Under the pieces are notes generated by a model. It searched no databases, was not told the DNA's origin, and worked only from the letters and a program-made list of their open reading frames with translations. This document shows, piece by piece, positions 45,863 to 56,474 of a stretch of DNA of 64,000 nt. The first letter of the stretch is position 1; each line of letters opens with the position of its first letter. The DNA lies in NCBI GenBank assembly GCA_963555705.1, contig OY743190.1, forward strand, positions 22,699,491 through 22,763,490, in the 5' to 3' direction. The DNA comes from Ligustrum vulgare (taxonomy: Eukaryota; Streptophyta; Magnoliopsida; Lamiales; Oleaceae). The position numbers and the translations under genes were made by a program.

Positions 45863-46371
45863 CAAGATGTTGACATAAAATGAAATGACAACTTTTTGTG
45901 TTGATTTAAGACTTGATATGATGGATGAATTGATAGGATTGTGAAATGCATGCATTATGTCAAAAGTTCTTGTGTAAATTCCCCTTACATGCCTATGTTT
46001 GACAACTCATTATAATAGGCAATAATTACAATTTATTATTTATACAATTTTTCAAATTACTTTTTAATTACACAAATTTTTTCTCTTCAATTTTTAACAA
46101 CAAATCTTACCTCGAAATTCAAAATAAATGACGGCTACTCATTATAATGAGTTGTCGAGTGCATGATTCGAATCCTGAAATAATGAATTTGTGCTTTGTG
46201 ACAAGTGGGAGTCACCACCATTCACGAGAGTTACTAATACTCTCCATCCTGACTCTGAAAGGCATAACCTACGATTTATCTCTCGAATCAATGACTCAGT
46301 GCATTGTCGATTCGAGCCCTGGTTTTAAAAAAACACTATTCTAGAGCATGCGGTGGAATATATTCTCATAG
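45863..46371. repeat. 509-bp direct repeat, right copy
   Basis: Same length and sequence as 41008-41516 apart from two observed substitutions. To its right the sequence continues TACAAATGTAAATAGGG, whereas the left copy continues directly into the MULE. Confidence 0.93.
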
Positions 46372-47071
46372 TACAAATGTAAATAGGGACAAAAATGTCA
46401 TTTCACAGGCACACTTAGTCACTTACTGAAATCTGGAACTTCAAAGGGACAGATGACATGATTTTGCACGTGTGCACGTGAACAGCGTGTTTGGTAAATT
46501 TGTTTATTTCAAATTACTCTTTAACCTTACACATTTTTTTAAATACATATTTTACTTTAAAAAATTCATTTTATTTATTAAATTTTTTAAGGAGATTTTA
46601 TTTATTTATTTATAGACATAATTTAGCCGCCAACAGAGGTCAGTTTTCTCTCCTAAAACCTTATGATTAATGTTACTTGTACAAAAATATTGATAAAGAT
46701 CTTGATAAAAAATTGAGGTGACAATTTTGTATACTTTGATTTAGGAGTTGGTAGAAATGATAAAGTTGTGTAATATATGCATTTTGACCACCTTTTGATT
46801 AAAGTCTTGGTACAACTAGCAAATTTCAAACCTAATTCGTTCTGACGTAAAAAAATGTCCTTAGTTTTTTTAATTTAAGTCTATCTATATAATAATATAA
46901 TATAATATTATTAATTACAATAATAATAATATACATCTACAATATATAAAAATGGTGGACAATGAATAAATTTTTAATTTCTTAATATACTAACATATTT
47001 AACTTTATAGCCAATATATTATAATAATTTACATCTACATCTATCAATTTACATCTAAATCTAAATCTAAA
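46372..47071. other. Spacer with a diverged copy of part of the 509-bp repeat
   Basis: 46690-46800 (AAAGATCTTGATAAAAAATT, GAGGTGACAATTTTGTAT, GATTTAGGAGTTGGTAGAAATGA in order) resembles the first 120 bp of the 509-bp repeat, so that part belongs to an older repeat family. A GTGTTTGGTAAATTTG MITE-like start is at 46489. No gene is seen. Confidence 0.45.
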
Positions 47072-47919
47072 TCTACATCTATATATATATGTGTGTGTGT
47101 AAGGTGGATGAGTGGAAAACTTTTGACTTCACATTTATCCTTAAATTGTTATATTTTCGATCAGTATTACCATTACCATTTAATTTATTTTCATGTTAAG
47201 ATACTTTGCTAATTTTATTTCGAAATTCTTTTGGGAAAAAAAAGTGAATATAAAAATAGATTTATTTTTTTTAATTATAATTATATTCAAACTAGGAATA
47301 CAAAATAAACAACTTACTAACTGTTCGGTAACAGTAAATAAATTATATTATAAATCATATTTTTACATAATTTCTCAAATTACTTTTTTAACCACACACT
47401 TTTTCTCTCTTCAATTTTTAACCACACATTTTACTTAGAAAACACAAAAAACGAAAAAAAATTTGTGCACATGCAGCCGAACAAGCTATTAAAAACTTTT
47501 TGGAACAAAAAAGGATTTTCTTGCTTAAATTTATATAATATTAAACTTTTCTTTATTATAAAAATATGATTATAAATTAATTTAAGCCTATTATAAATTA
47601 ATTTGATTTGCATATGCACAGTTTTTTCATATTTGTCTACAATTTATCATAAATATTTTAAAATTAATTTCGATTTATCTAATATTTTATCACATCAGAT
47701 TACTTCTTGATATATGAAGTGTTGTTTCTTTATTAAACCAATTTATTAAAAACTATAATCAATTTAAAATTTAAAATTTAAATTTAACTTTAACTTTAAC
47801 TTTAGCAATATAATTACCTCAGTTACTTTCAAAATCAATTTTAATACTCCAAAAACGTTACAAGTATCATTTATCCTATATATAAGATATGCAAGTCACG
47901 TGTTAAATTCTAATACTAG
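47072..47919 (+). mobile_element. Non-autonomous Helitron with nested MITE
   Basis: The 5' end is TCTACATCTATATATATATG, then GTGGATGAGTGGAAAACTTT, the plus-strand form of the phrase at 31.2 and 39.4 kb. The 3' end is GATATGCAAGTCACGTGT, TAAATTCTAATA and CTAG (47916-47919), followed by T. A MITE (47321-47485) is nested, from CTGTTCGGTAACAG to CAGCCGAACAAG. The size is about 0.85 kb, with no genes. Confidence 0.7.
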
Positions 47920-49178
47920 TACTATACCAGTATATTAAAATGGAGAATGATAAAGAAACTTTTGATTGACACTACTTTTATCCTTATATTAATTTTTATG
48001 TGGTCAATAATACACTTTCCCTTTTATTATAAAATTATTGTAAATATTAAAAATTCACTTTAGCATTTATGTCACTAAATAAGCAATGCAATCATTTTTT
48101 AATATTAAATCAGTATATACGAAAATACATGTATTTAGTTATCAAAATTATTTCATTAGTAATATACATGAAATTGAATTTCATTTGTATTAATTCGAAT
48201 AATAAGCTCATATACCACCTAATCTACATACCATAAACTAAAATTCAAAAAAAAAAAAAAAAAAAAAAAATTATCTTTTGGAAAACATTATGTTTATTTG
48301 CTCAAGGACTTGGCTGTTTTAATGGTTTAATATGACTAATGACATATTTCATATTATTTTCAAGAATTAAGTTCTTCTATATTATTTTCAAATATTAATT
48401 GTTCAAAGATTTGAATCAAAACATCACAACAATTCTACAAAATTAAAGGAGAATGATGGAGTAACATATATGATTGAAAGTTTATCCTTGCATTTTAGTT
48501 TTTCGTGGTCAATAATACACTTCCTTTTTATTATAAAATTGATGTAAATATTAAAAACTAAAATTTAACATTTAGTTATATTTACATTGAAAGTTAATAT
48601 TAAAATTACAATTAAAACTTATAAAATCTGAAAAGTAACAAAATAAATGAACACATATTTAATCTTTTTTTGTCAAAGTTAAATCAATATACATGAAACT
48701 ACAATGTATTTAGTCTTTTTATCAATATATACATGAATTCTTTTGTATTAAATCAGATAATCAAATGCTCATAAACCACATAATCCACATACCATAAACA
48801 AAAATTAAAATAAGAAACTTAGTTTTGTAGTAAATATTATGTTTTCTCAAGGAATTGGCTATTTTGATGGTCACATTATTTTCAAGAATTTAATTCTTCT
48901 ACGTTATTTGTAAATTTTGATCGAACTATAATTATTTAAAGAAAATTGAATTAAAAAATCATAACAACTCCACAAATTACATACTAGTTGGAAAAGACCA
49001 AAGAAAAGCTGAACATTTCCAATGCTTTTTTCATGGCTTGCGCTTTAGGTCGTATTTTTTAATAGAAATGCTTTCAATTTATATGACATAGATGATAGAT
49101 GTCATAATTCAAATTTCATTTCTAAATAGATTCCGCTTTATTTAAAATTAATCTCAGCATGAATAATTGATAGAGAGA

Positions 49179-49192
49179 TGATGATGATGATG

Positions 49193-49265
<73 letters not shown>
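49179..49265. repeat. (ATG)n/(AAT)n microsatellite
   Basis: A few ATG repeats followed by nearly thirty AAT/ATA repeats. The isoleucine-rich frame here is meaningless. A similar run is at 37460-37534. Confidence 0.95.
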
Positions 49266-50281
49266 GAGAGAGAATAATAATTTATAGTGATTCACTTCGT
49301 CTAGAATCTCTTGTGAACATCCATTTTTTCTTCCTTGCTATCTCGGTATTAACACTTAACAAGTACTCGGGGTTTCTTCAATGCAATAATATAGATTATT
49401 TTTCCGCGGCACAAGTAAAATGTTGATGGAGAAAAGAGCATTTCCTCAATTGCAATATGAAAAGAACATTGAAATATACTTTTTTTTTTTTTTGGTTAAT
49501 AATACCATCTTATTTTTTTATTAATATTATCTTTAATATGAAGTAATTTGTTTTGGTTAAAAAATTTATTATTATAATAACTTAAATATTTTTCTCTTTT
49601 TTCAATAGCACACTTAAATTCTTATTGAAATCGTTTAATTAAATCATATAAAAAGAAATTTAATTTTAATTATATTCTATTTAAGAATATAAAATATATA
49701 ATCTCAAAACTCTATTTGAAAAAAAAAAAAAAAAAAAGAAGTTTTTGTTTAAACTTATATAATATTAAACCTTTTTTCATTACAAAAATCTGCTCCTAAA
49801 TTAATTTGACTTGCCCATACACAATCCTTTTTATATTCTTATAACTTCTCATAAATATTTTATAAATGAATTTTCGATGTGCCTAACGTATTAAGCAATT
49901 TTGATCTATTTCACACCGTGAACAACATTAAAATTGTCCACGGCCAGTGAAAACTTGTCAAGTGTCTTATGTTTAAAATGTTGAACACTTGACAATTTTT
50001 TCCTGATTGTGAGTAAATCTTATGTTGCTCAGGATCAAACCTTGTGTATTAAGATGTTAGAATACTTCTTGATACATGACGAGATTTCTTTATTAAGATG
50101 ACATTTTAAAAAACTATCTAATATATATTTTAAGTGATTTGATGAAAATTTTTAATAAATATTAATTTATTAAAAACTATAGTCAATTAGCAATTTTAGT
50201 TTTTCCTAACAATACCAATTATTTCAACCAATTTTAAAAACAATATTAATATTTCAAAGATATCAAGTGTACCATTTAGCC

Positions 50282-50454
50282 TTCGTTTGGTAACACTATT
50301 TGGTTTATAAACTGATTTATTTATGATTTTGAGGTAAAAAGTAACGGTTGAAAATTGAAGAGAAAAAATGTGTTTGGTTAAAAAGTGATTTAGAAAATTA
50401 TATAATTTATAAATTAGTTTATAAATAAAAAATAGTATATTTACTAAACGGAAC
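50282..50454. mobile_element. MITE of the GTTTGGTAAC family, second copy
   Basis: It starts TTCGTTTGGTAACACTATTT and the complement of its end is GTTCCGTTTAGTAAATATAC. The first 60 bp are almost identical to 28193-28250. It lies about 400 bp upstream of the likely U-box promoter. Confidence 0.65.
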
Positions 50455-50841
50455 ATAAAACGTGCAAAATATGTACTTAATACTAGTACTAGTACGTAAC
50501 AAATGGGGCTAAATAATTTTTTTTTGAAATTAAAGAATACAAGAATAAATTCAAAATATATGGATAACGGTGGAACACATCACCAGGAAAAAGCTGGCCA
50601 GTCAAAGCCACACGGAAAAGGCCGAGGAGTACGGTCAAAGCAAAACTGTCACGGTGGTCAAGTGTTTAGATGCGACTTTTTGATTAATTATCTCACAAAA
50701 TAAAATATTCATCTTTCGAAATATTTGGCTATTCCAAGACGATATTTTTTTTTTCAAAATCTTTACTTTATTTTTCAAGACTTTAGCATTGTTTTTGGCC
50801 CCAAAATCAAAGAATAAAGTAGCAGATAGGAGCTTTTGTTG

Positions 50842-50885
50842 AATAAATATACTTGAGCCTTCTCCATCTCTCTTTCTGCCCTTCA
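50842..50885 (+). promoter_or_regulatory. Possible core promoter of the U-box gene
   Basis: AATAAATATACTT (50842-50854) is a TATA-like box and is followed by a pyrimidine-rich TTCTCCATCTCTCTTTCTGC, typical of plant transcription starts. The roughly 500 bp between it and the ATG is long. An acceptor-like GAGTGTAG at 51337-51344 suggests a leader intron ending 12 bp before the start codon. Small frames at 50853-51318 would lie in this leader and are not supported as genes. Confidence 0.35.
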
Positions 50886-51356
50886 TCGTCTTCAATTATT
50901 TTTGATTTGGGTGTTAACTTTTTTCTTCACTTGTGTTTAATTTTGGTTGAAGATTTATTATTTTTGTATTTAGATTTACATTGTGTCCCATCTTTTTTCC
51001 ATGATTCAACTCTTTTTGGAGGCTTAAACATGAAGGAAGATTTTTTTTTTGGGGAAGAGTGTTGATTGTAAATAGTCTATTATTTGTTATATCATGATGG
51101 TGATAAGTCTTTTGACCACAAAAAGAGAAAACTAGATAAAGTGAAATTAGAGTGATAGGAGGTTTGCCCTTTGAAAGCAAGCATTTTAGCCCTTTCCGGG
51201 AATTTTCATATTTTTTTCCCCACATCTCTCGTGTGTAATTGTTAGATGTAATGTGCTTTCTTGAAAGGCTGTTGATGTGGAGATTTTGGATTATCTTTTT
51301 ACAAGTGGTTTGTGTCATTCAATAATTGGGTCATCTGAGTGTAGGTGTTCGACAAA

Positions 51357-52697
51357 ATGCCTGTGTATCAACCTTCAAAGAGAGATGGGCTGGTTGGGTT
51401 TGAGGGTGGGCGTATCTTAGATCTAGACACTGCAGTGAAAAATGGAGTCTTGGGTGAAGTTGCAGTTGGGGGTTTTGGTGGAGGCGTAGGAGAAAAATTA
51501 GATCTGAAGAAAATGATTGAAGAACTAAATTTACCTGAAGTTCCATCAGTGTTTATTTGTCCCATTTCTCTTGAACCAATGCAAGAACCTGTGACTCTTT
51601 GCACTGGGCAAACTTACGAGAAATCCAACATTCTCAAATGGTTCAGTTTGGGGCACTACTCTTGTCCCACTACAATGCAAGAACTTTGGGATGATACAGT
51701 AACTCCAAACAGGACCCTTTATCATTTAATCTATGCTTGGTTTTCTCAGAAGTATTTGCAAATGAAGAAAAGATCTGAGGATGCACAGGGAAGAGCAACA
51801 GATCTACTCAATACCCTGAAGAAGGCAAAAGGCCAGGCTAGAATACAAGCCCTCAAGGAACTTCAACAAGTTGTGAAGGATCATGCCACTGCTAGGAAGT
51901 CCGTGGTTGACGAAGGTGGAGTTCTTCTTCTTTCATCTTTACTTGGTCCATTTACTTCGTATGCTGTAGGCTCTGAAGTTATAGGAATTCTCGTGAACTT
52001 GGCTCTAAATTCTGAGTCGAAAACGAATTTGATGCAGCCTGCTAAGGTATCACTAATTGTGGATATCTTGAACGAAGGATCCATTGAAACAAAAGTCAAT
52101 TGTGTTAGATTAATTGAAACACTGATGGAAGAGAAGGATTTTGAAGTGGAAATTGTCTCTAGCCATAGCTTGTTGGTTGCTTTGATAAGACTGGTTCGAG
52201 ATAAGAGACATCCTAATGGACATTTATCCGGGCTTGGCCTTCTCAAATCAATCTGCTTACACGATCAAGTAAGGAGTTTGATTGTGAGCATTGGTGCTGT
52301 TCCTCAATTGATGGAACTGTTATCAGGCTTGAGTCCAGATAGCTTGGAATTAGCTCTTTTCATTTTGGATGTCCTGTCGTCGATCCCTCAAGGGAGACAA
52401 GCTTTGAAGGATTGTCCCAACACGATACCTATTATGGTGAAACTACTTATGAGAGTTTCAGAAAGCTGTACGGAATACGCGCTTTCGATCTTGTGGTCCG
52501 TGTGCAAACTATCCCCTGATGAATGCTCATTAATAGCTGTGGATGCTGGTCTTGCAGCAAAGCTTCTTCTTGTCATCCAGAGCGGTTGCAATCAGGCGCT
52601 GAAGCAGCGTGCTTCTGAGCTTTTGAAGCTCTGCAGTCTGAATTATACAGACACCATCTTCATTTCTAAGTGCAAGCTGACCAGGACAATGCAATGA
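51357..52697 (+). CDS. U-box E3 ubiquitin ligase with ARM-type repeats (PUB30/PUB31-like)
   Basis: 446 residues, one exon. It starts at the first ATG (MPVYQPSKRD); the frame extends 12 bp upstream only through a GTG. The N-terminus has a short Gly-rich linker (about 34-44), then KLDLKKMIEELNLPEVPS. The U-box spans residues about 63-137 (FICPISLEPMQEPVTLCTGQ, KWFSLGHYSCPTTMQEL, LIYAWFSQKY). A helical ARM-repeat region follows from about 145 to 430 (VVDEGGVLLLSSLL, EVIGILVNLALNSE, YALSILWSVCKLSPDEC, CNQALKQRASELLKLC). It ends ISKCKLTRTMQ. Length and order match the plant PUB30/PUB31 group, which transfer ubiquitin from an E2 to substrates, with the U-box binding E2 and the ARM region binding targets. 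PUB30 is linked to salt-stress responses in Arabidopsis. It is the only gene here that looks intact. Codon use is less AT-biased than the flanks. Confidence 0.93.
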   Translation: MPVYQPSKRDGLVGFEGGRILDLDTAVKNGVLGEVAVGGFGGGVGEKLDLKKMIEELNLPEVPSVFICPISLEPMQEPVTLCTGQTYEKSNILKWFSLGHYSCPTTMQELWDDTVTPNRTLYHLIYAWFSQKYLQMKKRSEDAQGRATDLLNTLKKAKGQARIQALKELQQVVKDHATARKSVVDEGGVLLLSSLLGPFTSYAVGSEVIGILVNLALNSESKTNLMQPAKVSLIVDILNEGSIETKVNCVRLIETLMEEKDFEVEIVSSHSLLVALIRLVRDKRHPNGHLSGLGLLKSICLHDQVRSLIVSIGAVPQLMELLSGLSPDSLELALFILDVLSSIPQGRQALKDCPNTIPIMVKLLMRVSESCTEYALSILWSVCKLSPDECSLIAVDAGLAAKLLLVIQSGCNQALKQRASELLKLCSLNYTDTIFISKCKLTRTMQ

Positions 52698-53723
52698 AGA
52701 GTGAGACTGAACCTTGGTTGTTCCTTTGTTAATGGGTCGAAAGGTGGCGAATTGCTCTGGCTTCCAGACTTGAAGGGTTCGAGCTACAATCTCAGGTTAT
52801 TGAACAAGGAATATGCAAAATGTGATTGAGATTCAGATTCAGTTTCCCATATGTATTGATTCCTGTTTGCGAATCGACGGAAGAGCATCGTCCTGCTTTG
52901 TGGAACAGTTGGCTCTGGCACAAGTTTCTTAATAAGCATCACAACCTAGCTCTGAAAAAGATTTCATTTGTAAATGGATAAACAGAAGCCTGGAAAAAGG
53001 TGAATCGAATTTCAATTATAATCGTTCAGCAATGGCTTTCAGGGATCTCTAATTCCTATGGATTCCAAGTCCTTGATATTTCGTTGCAACTATGTAGAAG
53101 TTTTGTTTTGGCCTTGTAGAGTGTAGAAAAAGGTTGCCGATGTACAATTAATTTCCAACTTCTCTTCATTATGATATTACTTTGCATAGTTCAATTCAAT
53201 TTTTTTTGCCCCCAATATGTTTCTATTTATGGAATGCTTTTGAGTGCTGGTTTGATACCAGTTCTAGATGCAAAATTAGAGTAAGCCACAGGGACTGAAA
53301 AAAGCAACAAATTTATGAGCAGTTGATTTTGTAGTTGATGTGATGGGTAAATTAATGAATGTCTGTCATGTGTGTGTAAAACTTTATGTTAAAGATTCGG
53401 TTCCTGTAGCAGCAAAATTAATGAGATGAGAATGCTTCTGCACATGTGAAATTCTATCCACTTAAATGGTGCTTTTTCTCCCTTGGAAATAATATATGCA
53501 TTTTTTTTTTCCCCCTAGTGAATCACCTGCAAATTTTTGATGTTTAATGTTATGTAACAGAGAATAATTAATGTTATGCAATGAAGATAAAATTAATTAG
53601 TCATTTGAGTTGATCTTCATAACTGAAAAATGAGAATTACTATATAATAAAGAGGTTCATATGCTTCCTTAATCACTCAACAAACAAGAAAAGCAAAAAG
53701 CCAAGTAAAAAATAAGAGAAAAA
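52698..53723. other. 3' untranslated and downstream region of the U-box gene
   Basis: Probably 3' UTR up to about 53190. No canonical AATAAA was identified, so the end is open. The segment 52898-52975 (GCTTTGTGGAACAG...GGCTCTGGC...TTTCATTTGTAAA) recurs at 56336-56415. From about 53200 to 53723 nothing else is recognised. Confidence 0.5.
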
Positions 53724-54230
53724 ATGGCTTATTTCTTGTACAACTTCTCCTGTGCGATGATTTCCGTGGTCCACCTTTTCTTACCTGTAAATGTGATTCC
53801 ATCTTCAATGTGTCACTCACAGGGAGGAATGGATCTTCAGCACATTTGCTCCAAAACCTATAATTCTTTTGAGTGTTTGAATCAGATCCCAGAAGCTTGA
53901 ACACGGATACGAAGGGCCTAGCCGGAGTTTCAGTCGACAACACAGTCCACAACCAGTATAATCAGCTTTACAGAGACACCGAGGATTCTAAATTGCAGGA
54001 AAAGTAATGACTTGCTCCAAGAATTACGACGACGCCATTCGTGACCTTCAAATGGTGAAGAAGTATTTGGATGTTAATCTTTACAGGCTCATTCATGTCC
54101 AAATAGTGTTATATCTCGAGTCTATTTTTTGCAGTTGGAGCTGTGTACGCGAATGACAATTGACACCGTGTCTGAGTACTTGTTGAAGTCGATTGTAGCT
54201 TGTTTGTCATCAAGAGAATAACAACAGGAT
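53724..54230 (+). pseudogene. PMEI/invertase-inhibitor-like pseudogene
   Basis: The ATG at 53724 opens a hydrophobic, signal-peptide-like N-terminus (MAYFLYNFSCAMISVVHLFL). Then comes HICSKTYNSFECLNQI with the C-x8-C spacing of pectin methylesterase/invertase inhibitors. A stop follows at PEA*. In another frame the sequence continues NTDTKGLAGVSVDNTVHNQY and LYRDTEDSKLQEK, and then in a third frame CSKNYDDAIRDLQMVKKYLD, matching the third conserved Cys region (C-x3-YDDA). Two frame changes and stops make it broken. Such proteins are small secreted four-helix bundles that block pectin methylesterase or invertase in the cell wall. The 91-residue minus-strand frame here is a shadow. Confidence 0.55.
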
Positions 54231-54420
54231 CTCACATATTTGGATGCAAAAACGAACCACCAGAGCTTGAAAAGTATTGGCACGTAATTTGAAAATAATC
54301 CTATGAATTATGATCCAAGATTGCAGGATACACTCGTACTCAGTTACGGATTCTATGGAGAAAGTCAAACTTGTAGTTCCAATTGTATGTGCTGAGACTC
54401 CAAATGCAATCTCTCACCAG

Positions 54421-55015
54421 CAGTGGCGGACGCAGAGTTATTATATTAGTGGGGCACACGGATGGTACGGGGATTCGGGGGCAACGCTCCCGAAATTTTT
54501 TTTTTTTGTAAGAAGAGAATGAAAAATGAAAAAGTACTTGAAAATATTCAATCCCCAAACAAATAAATAATTATATTAACCTTGCACACTTATAATATAA
54601 TTAGCATAAATCACACTGCCTCCAAACATTTTTTTTGTAAGAAGAGATCGAAAAATGAAAAAGTACTTGAAAATATTCAATCCCCAAACAAATAAATAAT
54701 TATATTAACCTTGCACACTTATAATATAATTAACATAAATCACATCCCCCACTGCTCATGACTTCACTTTCATTGGTGCACTATTTTTATATAAAAAAAG
54801 AAATTATATGTAATGTATCATCTTCAAAATGCTGAGTCCTGAGTGCACTGCAAAGGTGCACTATTATATTTATATCTTAATATATCAAGTTTGAAGATTA
54901 AAACAAAAAAAGTTACCTACCAGAAAGAAGAATAAAAAAATACCAGAAAAAAAAAATTTTTTTTTTTTTTACTGTGGCACGTACCCCAGGAGGCCCCACC
55001 CTGGGTCCGCCCCTG
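54421..55015. mobile_element. Non-autonomous hAT-type element with perfect 8-bp target duplication
   Basis: 595 bp, from CAGTGGCGGACGCAG to CTGGGTCCGCCCCTG; the ends are complementary with few mismatches. Perfect duplications CTCACCAG flank it (54413-54420, 55016-55023). The interior holds two copies of a roughly 135-bp unit (GTAAGAAGAGA(A/T)(T/C)GAAAAATGA and ATTCAATCCCCAAACAAATA, near 54507 and 54639) and a poly-T run before the right end. No transposase. Confidence 0.88.
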
Positions 55016-55221
55016 CTCACCAGAACAATCCAGTGAAAACAGTATCTTGTTTACTCATAACTTGTATTCTGGTGCCTCTTTATATGGGTGAAAGGAGGCG
55101 AGGGCTTTCAGGCTATTCATCAAGTAATACGCACTGTCAGCTTTGGGATGCTGAGCCTATCTTAACTCTCACAGATTTCGATGAGTTCCAAAATTTGAAC
55201 CCGAGACCTCTTTCACATTAG

Positions 55222-56022
55222 AACTTAGATAAATTTCAAGAAATATCACTCAAGTTTTAGCTAAATTCCAAACATGCCACTAAAGTTCAATCATTATATG
55301 TCACTTAAGTTTCAATTTGTTACCCAAAAAAATGCCATTTTGTTGACTTCCCTATCAAACTATTAGTGCCAACAGTCCCTCACGTTTCGAAAAATCCCTC
55401 AAATGGTCCTTAACATTTTATTTTGATGTAAAAGTCTTTAATTTTTTTCTCCTAAATTAACAAAGTGGTCATTTTTTTATTTAAATGATCAATATATTTT
55501 TAATTTTAAATAGGAAATTTTATAATTAAGTTTTAACATTTTCAAAATTACAATTAAGTATGTTCATAATTTTTTTTCCATTAGGATTTTATTGATCAAG
55601 TAGATAACATGCATATAAATTTGTCAGTATAGTTTGAAAATTATTGATCAATTCGATAATATACATATAAATTTGTTTTTATAGTCTGAAAATTATTATG
55701 AATTAAATTAAATTAATATTTGTTTGAAATAGATTTTTTAAAGAAACAGGTTTTTGAAAAGAGAAAAAAATCATTTTTTTTACTTCAATAAATGTCTTAA
55801 AACATGAAGTGAGAAATATATTTTTTACGGACTATTTGAGCAAGTTTCTCAAACATTAGGGACTATTAGAACTAATTTTTGGATATGAAAGTTAACAAAA
55901 TGACATTTTAAGTAACCAATTAAAACTTGAGTGACAGTTTGTGTAATGATTGAACTTTTGTGACATGTTTAAAATTTAGCTGAAACTTGAGTGGTATTTC
56001 TTGAAATTAACCTATATGTAGC
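55222..56022. mobile_element. Long-inverted-repeat element (MULE-like or foldback)
   Basis: The left end (AGATAAATTTCAAGAAATAT, CACTCAAGTTTTAGCTAAAT, GTTCAATCATTA, GCCATTTTGTTGACTT) is complementary to the right end (AGGTTAATTTCAAGAAATAC, CACTCAAGTTTCAGCTAAAT and so on as reverse complement) over about 130 bp with roughly 80 percent match by eye. The 540-bp core is AT-rich and non-coding. No convincing target duplication was found, so the superfamily is open. Long inverted repeats suggest a Mutator-related MITE. Confidence 0.65.
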
Positions 56023-56329
56023 CGTTAACATACGTATTGTTTGCTATAAGATATCCTAATTGGTAGTAATTAGTATCAAAATTCAACTTAAGTCACTCGT
56101 AGAGTACATGTCTTGGTTTCGAATCCAATGAATGCAATAGAATATGTAAGTGATAAGATGGAATCAGCATCTCCCATAACGGTCAGTAAGTATGTTAAAT
56201 GATTGGATACATAGACTGGATCGTTACAAAAACTTAGGTATTGAGACGTGAATTCAGTGTCCCTTATGTTTCAGTTCCAGTTATTGATTTGACTCAACAG
56301 ACATGGAGATCTCTAATGTATGTAACTGG

Positions 56330-56420
56330 GCCCGGCTTTGTGGAGCAAATGGCTCTGGCTTAAATTTCTCAATAAGCACTAGAAACAAATGCTCTTGGAA
56401 ATATTTCATTTGTAAAGAGA
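56330..56420 (+). repeat. Duplicated fragment of the U-box gene 3' region
   Basis: GGCTTTGTGGAGCAAATGGC then TCTGGC, TTTCTCAATAAGCA, GCTCTTGGAAATATTTCATT and TGTAAA match 52897-52976 in the same order and spacing, with scattered differences. The match does not extend into the coding region, so this is a 3'-flank fragment and not a second gene. The rest of 56023-56470 shows nothing else I can support. A B-box-like TTTCGAATCC at 56117 stands alone. Confidence 0.6.
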
Positions 56421-56474
56421 TAAAGAAAGGTGCAAGTCACTTGTAATAAGAGTACTAATCTCCAATATCTGTAT

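Larger units (their letters stand above)
47925..50486 (+). mobile_element. Helitron-like unit directly following the previous one
   Basis: It begins CCAGTATATTAAAATGGAGA then GATAAAGAAACTTTTGATTG, a decayed Helitron 5' phrase without the TC. It ends CGTGCAAAATATGTACTTAA then TACTAG at 50481-50486, followed by T. About 530 bp in, the start phrase recurs (AGGAGAATGATGGAGTAACA, GGTCAATAATACACTTCC), so it has an internal duplication. It contains a long (AAT)n microsatellite at 49179-49265 and a MITE at 50282-50454. No coding sequence is supported. Confidence 0.45.

Noticed and set aside
41008..46371. Reading the 509-bp repeats as LTRs of a retrotransposon
   Set aside because: They lack TG...CA ends, no primer-binding site or purine tract adjoins them, and the enclosed gene is a DNA transposase on the opposite strand.
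51345..51356. A start four codons upstream in the U-box gene
   Set aside because: The codon there is GTG preceded by an intron-acceptor-like AG; the first ATG at 51357 gives the N-terminus expected for the family.
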